This document shows positions 8,146 through 15,299 of a stretch of DNA of 15,299 nt, in pieces. Under the pieces are notes generated by a model. It did no database searches, was not told the origin of the DNA, and saw nothing but the letters and a program-made list of their open reading frames with translations. Each line of letters begins with the position of its first letter. The first letter of the stretch is position 1. The stretch comes from Clavulina sp. PMI_390 (Eukaryota > Basidiomycota > Agaricomycetes > Cantharellales > Hydnaceae), in assembly GCA_015039315.1 (NCBI GenBank), contig WIDE01000122.1:1-15299 (forward strand), in the 5' to 3' direction. A program made the position numbers and the translations under genes.

Positions 8146-9972
8146 CTAAGCGTCAAGAGGTGGCAGCCCCGCCTTGTACATTTCGCTAACGAGGAAAGGA
8201 ATGAAACGAGAGCCCTTGGCCAGTGCATCCCATGCCTGAAGGATTTCTTTTCGCCGATAAGAAGGGAGATTCTCACTGAGTAAAGGAGGCGATAACCTCT
8301 GGAAATCAATGTACTTTATGGATTCCAGGTCCGCCCTGAACCCGAATGATTTGATGCCTTCAATTTCGGCCCTTACATACGGGAAGAATGAGTATATGAA
8401 TGGGGCAAGATTCTTTCGCCAGAAGGGACGGTGTAAGGAACTTACTTTATCAGCGCAGGTACAAACGATTCGTCACGGGCAAGCATGGCGTTAGCCTGGA
8501 GGAACGAGCTAGTGAACGGTTGCGCGGATATCAGAGTTGGCAAAACTCAAACCTTCTTATAGTCCATCGGTTCCAAGAGTAGCAGGTATCTCTGGGGGAT
8601 CCTGTGCAGCACGATATTTACTACATAGGACGCGTGGTGGGACAAAGCACATAGACTCACATTGTGAGGTGCCGAACTTGTAGCCCGATAACCTCCAAGT
8701 CAGGGCATGATTGAGTCGCGGCGGCATAACTCATGGAAATCGACCCGCATTGGTAAACAGCAGTGATCTCCTTCCCATAGGGGTCACAGTCGGTAAACAC
8801 CCAGAACCTAACGCTATGATCCATTGGGCGTGTTGGCGTAAAACCTCGAATCATGCAGCCTTAAGTATTTACTCACTTTCCGGCAAGTTGGAGGTTCAAG
8901 CGATGGAGGAATATACGGGTTCCCACATCCCCATACCCTTTGCCCTATAGGAACAGATCAGAAACATGAGACCACACGGAGGATAAGCTTTAGGGCATCA
9001 AAACACACCGTTAGAATGAGACCCTGTTTGCTGAGTAGTGGGTGGTTTGCCAAGCTGGCATCACGCAGAACCTGCCAGACCGTCTTGGGGGCCATGAATA
9101 TTGGAGAGGGTTACGATAAGTTATCGACTTACTTCCTTCTCCACCACAAGAACCCATCCAATTTTCAACTTCATCGACCTCGACAAGGTAGCCGTACGAG
9201 CAAATTCCGGCTCGATCAATGTGCGGACGTTGGGCTTGACATGCACTGGTCCACGCTCATCTACGAATTCGACGTCACATGCGCAGACCGACCCTTTACT
9301 TGAGGCAACCTGGATCATAGTTCCCGGTCAGTTTATAGCCCAGAGACCCAACGAGTCGATTCGCTTACAACACCAAGGTCATATCTCGTGACTCTCAGGG
9401 TTGCGGCCAAATAGTCGAGTTGCTTCAGTGCCGGTGAGATTGGTCGAGCATACGAGTCAAAAAGTTGACATAAAGACGGTGCTTACCCTGTCTATTCTTC
9501 GTTGGCTGAGAAAGAGTTTTTTGTCGAGATAGAGGATAGACCTACAAGTCTCGCGAGTCAATATAGGATGGAGAGGGCCTCCTATGTTTACGCACCGTTT
9601 TAGAATAGTTTCGCCCCTCATGAGCGTCGTGATGCATATGCTGATCAATTTCAGGAGCCTCGCTGTTGAACGATAGCTTTCAGCCGCGAGAATCGTAAGA
9701 AAAAGGAGCTATACAACTCACCTGCAAAGGTTTCGTTGTTTGGCCATCGGATTATTCGAAAAGCCCTACGTCGCGCACATGTCAGAACGCCGATGTACAA
9801 TGAAAAGAAAGTGAAAATACTTCTTGTCTGGATATCTGAGCTTGATTCGAAGCTTTTTTCTCTTTGCTCTAGGGTTACCCGGCGTATATAGAATGCTGTT
9901 TGCGCGGGTCGCCCTTCGGAGCATCGGGCGAAGAATAAGTGATGCTAGCCGATTCACGACGGTGTTGCGTGA
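8146..9972 (-). CDS. SPO11: SPO11, meiotic double-strand-break transesterase (topoisomerase VI-A family)
   Basis: SPO11 cuts DNA by a tyrosine transesterification to start meiotic recombination. Exons: 9972-9821 (3' part of a longer exon), 9765-9722, 9662-9596, 9541-9487, 9422-9369, 9309-9133, 9083-9009, 8944-8877, 8807-8661, 8601-8553, 8495-8446 and 8371-8146; all phases match. Family landmarks occur in order: the 5Y-CAP (winged-helix) region around GETILKR|SILYLDKKLF with the catalytic Tyr at 9531-9529; LDYLAATLRVTRYDLGV; SSKGSVC; the TOPRIM metal site Glu in WVLVVEKE; GKGYGDVGTR; the DxD motif in FTDCDPYGKEI with YQCGS; and a C-terminal YKKANAML...FGFRADLES helix region. The usual acidic residue after the Arg before the catalytic Tyr is Ser here. 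A free-standing protein could start at the Met at 9924-9922 (about 371 aa, a normal SPO11 length). However, family-like residues (SRNTVVNRLASLIL) begin upstream of it, and the frame is open all the way back into the USP-like domain, so this is probably the C-terminal part of a fusion. Confidence 0.93.
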
Positions 9973-12526
9973 CGCAAGGGACGTTTGATCTTGAAGTTCG
10001 TCCTCCGGCTCGTCGTCGCCGCTATCGTCGTCGCCTTCATCCTCGTTCTCATCCTCGTCTTCGCCATCATCCTCATCCTCGTCTTCATCCTCGTCCTCAT
10101 CGCTGTCGTCGTATCCGTCGTCGAGATAATCATCGAAACTGTCATCTGGGTTGTCAATCTCGAGACCCTCGCCGCCATCGCTCGCCTGCTCCGCTTCATT
10201 CTCCGCTTCATGATCCGAGAAGACGACTTCCTGAAGGAGCGGAAGTAAGTTCTCTCCCGGCACTCGGCGATAGACCGCGAGGCTAACATTCTGAGGGATG
10301 ATGGTCCGAGAGTAATCTTCTGGGATGACTGGCGTGGATGAGCCAACAATCATAGAAGTGCGCCGATCGTCCTTGAACGACCACGAATCCCCGTCTCGCA
10401 CAACGCAGAGCCAGTGCCCGCGAGCCCAATCGTGACCGACATGATACGCGAAACCCTGCAGCTCAAACACCTTCACAAACATCAAACATGAGTGAGAAAA
10501 CAGCAGTCTCGAGGACAGGTTGCGAGCTAACTCTAACCTCATCAGGATGTTCTTCCCCGCCATCGGCCACGGGCCGGCATATCACTCGATTAATATCGAC
10601 ATGCCTCAAAGTTTTAGCACCCTCGAGAGCTCGATTGATGGCCACAACGACCATCGATCCCAGGGAGACGACCTCCACTAACTCCGCTTCGTGGTGTCGC
10701 GGATCGCAGTAGCACACTGATCGGTTATTGGTGACGGCCGTCATGGGTGGTGGAGCCAGGTCGGCGTCTTTAAGAGGCTTGGCATTCAGCCAATCGCTGA
10801 ACACGTCCTGCGTGCTTGTTGAGGCAGGCTCGTTCAAAAGACCCCTCATTACCGTAGGCGCGCCTGCCTCAACAAAAGGCTTCTGGCAGACGTCGCAGAA
10901 CTCTCGGGAGCGTAGCACAGCCGAGGCTTGCCCCAGCACCAGGAGCAATGCAGTCATAAACTCGGGAGCGTCGTGCTCCTTGGTTATGTCCCACAGGTGG
11001 CCTAATGCGGCATACTCCACTACAAAACGACCCATAAAAACGTCTAGTTGGTCCCGAAGAGAATCCTCCGGAGCGTTTGCTTCCATGAGGCTGTATAGCA
11101 TACCGAGAGCACCACGCACAGAGCCATCATCGCGACGGGGGAGTCCCAATGTCTCCACGACAGAATGAAGCAAGTGTATATCGACAATCGCATAGCACAG
11201 TATCCCTGGATTGGGGATACCACTAGTCGACGATAGTGCGCTCGAGTTTGGACCCTGGTCATGAGAGGAGGAGAGGGATGATGTGGAAGATGAACAGTCC
11301 TCTATATGGCCGTCGACGGCGGCAGTGGTGGGGAGATGAGCCATCGATGCTGATTTGGGAGTCGCAGTCGTCTTTCGGGTAGAGTGGGGGCTGGAATCGG
11401 CAGGCTTCCCACTGACAAGGTGAAAATTGTCGTCAGTGGCGCTTTCGGAATCAGCTGGGAAATCGAAGGCATAAGATCGATCAGAACGAGACAAGGAGTG
11501 TAGGAAAAAAAACGAACTAGAATCGCGCGACTCTCTGGGAACACTCCTGCCCACCCAAAATGGGTTATCCTACGCCACACTCGTCAATTTATGAGACTGT
11601 AAGATCTGAGCGTCCGTACTCACAGGGTCATCCCGAGTGCTTGCATTCGTCGGCTCATCTTGGTTCAGGTCTGTAAACAGAGCTGGCAAGACGTCTGTGG
11701 GCTTGAGGCCTCCACGACGAGGGTTGTTGCCGGGTTCTAAGAAGGCTTCTACCAAGAAAAACCAGACAGATAACGAGATTTCACATTCTACTGTTTATGA
11801 TAGACGGCTAGATGATCGCGGTACTTACTTGCTGCTAGCTCTCTGTTTAGAGTGGTGTGGGGATACCCCAGTTTGGGAGCTGGAGATGGTGTCACCGGCC
11901 GCGATCCCGAGCTACTTGCCTCTGTTGTCGAAGGGCTCGGAGATCTCATGTCGACAGAGGTTTCTTGGGAGCCATATTAGAGCGCAGGACCTACGGACAA
12001 GAACGAGAACAGCTCACTTTCTCTGGTGAGACTTTGGGGTGTTGTGCCCGTCAGCCTAGGAAATTTGGCTGCCTTCATTGGCTCTACGATTGCTAGATCA
12101 CATTTCAATAGGTTTCAACGCGATTTAATAAGGACCGTGGCTCACTTGGTGTAGCTGGCAGCGCACGCTTGATTTGAGCGTCCTGGTGGAAGTGATCATT
12201 GAGGGTAGAGAACAAACACATGTGAGTTAATGTAGACATACGTCGACACGACTGTGTTGAACAGGCGTGGGAGAGGCAATGGGTTTCTCCTCACTACTAG
12301 GCTCGAGGCCGATGAGGATAGGGCGGGGAGTGGGAGTGTTGTCATTTTCGCTACTATCCTCGATTTCAATGGGAGCTGAGTTTACAAAGAAGGAGCGGGA
12401 CGAGCACGCTAATATCAGAACCCGGTTGCCTGGCCTAGTGATGGAGAAAAAGATCTCACCTTCCACACTCGAGGCCAAGTTTCGCTTGGCTTTTGGAGTT
12501 TTCTTAGTTTTACTCTTCCGGGCCAT
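9973..12526 (-). CDS. Ubiquitin-specific-protease-like domain, in frame with SPO11
   Basis: Exons: 12526-12460, 12375-12242, 12182-12146, 12092-12018, 11963-11829, 11748-11624, 11569-10538 and 10470-9973 (this last exon continues to 9821 as SPO11). The start ATG opens a basic N-terminus (MARKSKTKKTPKAKR), followed by a Ser/Pro-rich disordered stretch. The USP features are a Cys box NPGILCYAIVDIHLL (Cys near residue 316, oxyanion-type Asn five before it), EHDAPEFMTALL matching the DAxEF box, a zinc-type CDVC...CYC pair, and a His box YHVGHDWARGHWLCVV (His near 554) with Asp in WSFKDD (about 569). So the cysteine-protease triad of deubiquitinases (peptidase family C19) appears intact, although the Cys box is unusual (GILCY in place of GNTCY). 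The domain ends at NVSLAVYRRV and runs, without a stop or Met, into an acidic linker and SPO11; the whole frame is about 1,088 aa. If translated as one protein, it would bring deubiquitinase-type activity to the break-making enzyme (inference). Confidence 0.78.
9985..10218 (-). repeat. Acidic Asp/Glu low-complexity linker (GAY/GAR simple-repeat DNA)
   Basis: Encodes about 78 residues (about 620-697 of the joined frame) that are largely Asp and Glu, densest at 10020-10125, where the plus strand is a (TCNTCN)n-like pyrimidine-rich tract. It lies between the USP-like domain and SPO11. Such tracts vary in length by slippage, so this is also where a frameshift or assembly error could create or hide a stop codon. 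Confidence 0.85.
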
Positions 12527-13381
12527 TGTTGGGGGAAAGGAGTTGGATGGAACGGCTGGTGAAAGACAGAAGGAGAAAATCCAGGATTGTCAACGCCGAG
12601 TACCGAAAAATAAGCGCGATCCCTCACATTTTTATTCCTCCATTTCGAGCAAATGGACCTGACGAATCGGGGTCGAGATGCACCCAAAATGGCGAATCAT
12701 GAACTCAATGATTTGCGACAGAGCAGGCAGGTTGGTTTACCAGCCCGGCCAGACCAGTCAAGCCCTGCCGAAATCCACTGAGGGCTCAAATTCCCTCGTT
12801 GCTTTCCCCAACCTGTAAGGTGGACTGAGCTTGCGCACTGGTGACACCAAGCAGACTGTCCAGCCGAGGCCCGCGGAGAAGCATGCCTCCAATTCTACAC
12901 GGGAATCATCCGCAAATCCCTACATAGAATAGAAGTGCGAGATTCGTGTCATCAACACGTGATTCACTCGAGCAAGCCTGTCATTGTCTAGATTTGGCTA
13001 GATAGCACCCCCATTTCTCAAGGTGGCTCATCGCCTCCGGACTTCCCACTAAAAATGCTCAGCATCCTTACATGGTGGCAAAGCATTGATTCCATTTCAA
13101 TTGTGTCGGGCCAGGCCATATTCTCTAGAGAGCTTCAAAATTGTTTAGGCTGGAACCGAGAAATTCATCGCAAGGCCATAGGTAGAGATAACACAGGGAA
13201 GACGATGTAATCCAAGAGAATTCAGGAGCGAGCTGCTGGAAAGTCGAATACTGTGGGCCTGACGAACAGAAAAGGGATGCAAACATGTTGGGGAGCGGTT
13301 GTTTACTACTGTTTTTACGTGTTGTTCTCGGCCTCGGCAGGATGTACGATGTCGAGTGTAAAAAACTAAAGAATTTATTGG
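12527..13381. other. 5' flank of the USP-SPO11 frame, no gene recognised
   Basis: About 855 bases upstream of the USP-like start codon, up to the family break point at 13382. It should contain that gene's promoter. I see no convincing TATA box or known meiotic control site. The minus-strand frame that reads out of the secreted-protein fragment into this region (to 13125) shows no family similarity. Confidence 0.45.
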
Positions 13382-13390
13382 AATATTTAC
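13382..13390. repeat. Right copy of the 9-bp direct repeat at the family break point
   Basis: AATATTTAC, identical to 881-889. On the minus strand it gives GTAAATATT directly after the last family-type exon, and can act as a 5' splice site. The two copies bound 12,492 bp. Confidence 0.4.
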
Positions 13391-13895
13391 GAAAAAAGCA
13401 CTGAAGCACTGGCTGCAAAATTGCGTTGAACGCTGCGGGTTCGATGGAGTTGAAGAGGAAAACTGTTTGGCCGTTGTTTGTTTGAGGGGCGGGCGGAACC
13501 GTCCAGCTCGTGACAAAGTTATTGATCGGACCGTTGGACTCGGTATTATACCACGACGTATATGCGGTCCAACCAGTCTCAAAACGCTTTGAAGTAGGAG
13601 CAGGAGCGGTGTTCTGGGCGATGTGGATGACCTTGCCCGCAGCGTTGATGAGGTGCGTCTCGTTTCCAACGTGCTTAATGGAACCACCTAATGAAGCAAC
13701 AATATACTTCAAGAGACTATTGGAAATAGATTCAAATATGTAGTTCAACGTACCAGCAGGAACCTCGTGTACTTCGGATGCAGAGCGGAGACCCACAGGG
13801 GTAACAACCATGCCCGACCGGGCTGCCGGCACAGCGAGGGCGGGAACGATGAAGGCCAGAATGGCGAGTGAAGCGCGGAAAACGGTGGAGACCAT
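13391..13895 (-). pseudogene. 5' half of a secreted family gene with signal peptide, 3' end missing
   Basis: Exon 1 (13895-13754) starts with MVSTVFRASLAILAFIVPAL, a clear signal peptide, so the product was secreted. An upstream in-frame Met exists, but this one gives the better signal. A 66-nt intron (13753-13688, GTACGT...TTAG, phase 1) leads to exon 2 (13687-13391), which encodes GSIKHVGNETHLINAAGK, then GWTAYTSWYN, NNFVTSWTVPPAPQTNNGQT, VFLFNSIEPAAF and ILQPVLQ. In this family that motif is normally followed by an SAAGGGxYWS exon, which is absent here but present at 818-757. Exon 2 ends in phase 1 at the GTAAATATT splice site, and the 818 exon begins with the two bases needed. Translation straight through gives an unrelated tail to a stop at 13125. 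It may therefore be a broken gene or make a truncated secreted protein. Confidence 0.75.
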
Positions 13896-15194
13896 GGTGA
13901 GGAATGCTATAGCGGGAAAGTGGAGTTGAGCGAGAGCAGAGACGACAAATAGTAGACGAGGCACATACAGTGGCGGGGAGAGGAGCTGGGTGGAGCTTGG
14001 AGCTTGAGGCCCCAAGGCTCCACTTGCTTGTAGGCTTTATAGAGCACAAGGATCCTTATGATTTCTCTTGGTTCGGCGTCTAGGTTGCGACAGAGTATGA
14101 TGATGCGGGGAAGATCAACGACGACATTCCATTCAGTCATCAAGTGGAGTCGACAATTGCTCGCGGGACCGCCAGTCAGGTTTATCTCCTTGAATAGCAC
14201 AGTTTATGAATTCATATTTTGGGCGGGGCGGTCGCCGACTTAGTATGCCGACGGACGACGAGGGTGCATTCGTTAAGCTTACATATCCAATAAAGTGGGG
14301 AGGAGGGCATTCAGAATGTATGGGTGCTAGAGATCAGAGTGAAGCAATGTGATGATCCGCGCGATTTGCTTCATCGTTGAGCACGCTGCCGCAAGCTGGT
14401 GACATTCACTAGCCTTCGCAACCAATGATGACGTCTCATATGTCCACCATGCCCAACGTGCGTGGCGAGAGAGAGAGCTCCATCAGTGTTGGGGCATATA
14501 AAAAAAAAACACTATCGCTAGTTGCTGTTGGACGGCACAGGGAAGTTTGTGCCAGAAATCAATCATACTGGGCATGCGGGTTCAAACTATTTCGAGCAAT
14601 TAGGTGTCAAATATAAAGTTCAGTAGCGCTCAAACTGATGTCGAGCGAGGAAGAAGAGATGCACATGATGACCTTATGGAACCATCGCAATTCCGATTAG
14701 TAGAGTTGTGGACAAGTGGCTGGTCGCCTCGTTAGAGCCCGAGTGGATCACGCCAGCTAAACAAAACTGATAAAGAAAGGCCATTGAGCACGGAATTTTC
14801 TCTTCGGCTTCGATGCCTTAGCTGCCGGTTTCCTATGAGGTACTCTCGTCAGCTTCCTTGTTTGAGTCGGAAATCGTTGACCCGGCCGTTGTTGTCTATT
14901 GTTATTCGCTGTCACCTCACCCCCACGCCACTGAAAGCCTTGCGCAAACCGGTCCAGGTATGGGCAGACGGCCGTACGGGTTCGGCGGAAAACCAAAGAT
15001 TCACCTTCATCCGGTCCTACAGCCGGAATGAGATATATCTGTCGTCGTAATTGGCTCCTGAGTACCACCATTTCCGGTAGCACCCTATCTTTTCTTACTA
15101 GTGGCCCCTCTGAGATCGACGGTCAATCCAAGGTCAAAAGAGTGATTAATTCCGGTATTAAAAACTTCATAATACTCGAATAATAATAGGATAT
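13896..15194. other. Intergenic region between two secreted-family copies
   Basis: About 1.3 kb upstream of the signal-peptide gene fragment and downstream of the next paralogue's stop. A minus-strand frame at 14757-15083 (basic, no recognisable domain) and short plus-strand frames are seen, but none is convincing. An A-rich run occurs near 14500-14512. Confidence 0.45.
14037..14042 (-). promoter_or_regulatory. TATA-box candidate for the secreted-family gene
   Basis: TATAAA on the minus strand (context CTATAAAGCC), about 140 bp upstream of the ATG at 13895. The position is reasonable for a fungal core promoter with a short 5' UTR. Six bases in isolation are weak evidence. Confidence 0.35.
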
Positions 15195-15299
15195 TTAGTA
15201 CGTTATGGTGACAACCCCGTTGGTTGCACCATCAGTGTTAACAGTAGCAGTAACTCCATCGGCGGTATCGCTGCTAACAGACCATGAGAGAGAGGGAGT
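15195..15299 (-). CDS. C-terminus of another secreted-family paralogue, cut by the window edge
   Basis: The minus-strand frame from the right edge reads PSLSWSVSSDTADGVTATVN and ends GVVTITY then TAA (15197-15195). Its last 30 residues match the fragment ending at 301 except for four conservative or small changes. It shows that this secreted family is present as clustered copies on the same strand. Its 5' part lies outside the window. Confidence 0.8.
   Translation of the reverse strand, partial: TPSLSWSVSSDTADGVTATVNTDGATNGVVTITY

Noticed and set aside
8309..8582. Two short plus-strand frames
   Set aside because: Antisense to the last SPO11 exons, which have matching phases and family motifs.
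9985..10248. Plus-strand frame coding for an almost purely hydrophobic Val/Ile/Leu protein
   Set aside because: It is the complement of the Asp/Glu codon tract in the USP-SPO11 linker; GAY/GAR codons read backwards give hydrophobic residues.
10728..11168. Plus-strand open frame of 146 codons
   Set aside because: Lies antisense within the USP-like exon, has no motif, and its openness follows from the codon use of the real gene.
890..13381. DNA transposon with terminal inverted repeats or a retroelement
   Set aside because: No inverted repeats match at the two ends, and no transposase, reverse transcriptase or integrase motif was found inside; only the 9-bp direct repeat supports insertion.
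14757..15083. Minus-strand basic 108-codon frame
   Set aside because: No domain, signal peptide or supporting splice sites; open length is not unusual for this composition.

Overview
The window looks like nuclear DNA of a filamentous basidiomycete, most likely a mushroom-forming Agaricomycete. This is inferred from genes cut into many small exons by 50-90 nt GT-AG introns, very short distances between genes on both strands, and a lineage-type family of small secreted proteins. There are no bacterial operons, RNA genes or CRISPR arrays. All exon structures were built by hand from splice signals, reading phase and family motifs.

Layout. At both ends lie pieces of one secreted-protein family, all on the minus strand: a 5'-truncated 3' half (301-818), a 5' half with signal peptide (13391-13895), and the tail of another paralogue running off the right edge (15195-15299). 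The first two pieces are complementary. One stops in the intron where the other begins, the reading phases fit, and a 9-bp direct repeat (AATATTTAC) sits at both break points. They look like one gene split by about 12.5 kb of other DNA.

Inside that 12.5 kb, from left to right: a minus-strand gene with weak resemblance to the meiotic protein REC114 (1719-2917); a divergent plus-strand gene with two C2H2 zinc fingers (2995-3762); a degenerate 36-bp minisatellite (4257-4457); a minus-strand gene with five tandem TALE-like homeodomains, one per exon (4677-6477); a divergent unrecognised multi-exon plus-strand gene (about 6524-7961); and a long minus-strand reading frame (8146-12526). The long frame joins a ubiquitin-specific-protease-like domain, through a highly acidic linker, in frame to a clear SPO11, the topoisomerase VI-A-like enzyme that makes meiotic double-strand breaks.

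The two most notable points are the predicted USP-SPO11 fusion, in which all 19 proposed exons keep phase, and the five-homeodomain protein, in which every repeat is interrupted by a phase-0 intron at the same place in recognition helix 3. If the REC114-like call holds, two meiotic break-formation factors lie within 6 kb of each other. How these genes work together beyond that is not visible from the sequence.
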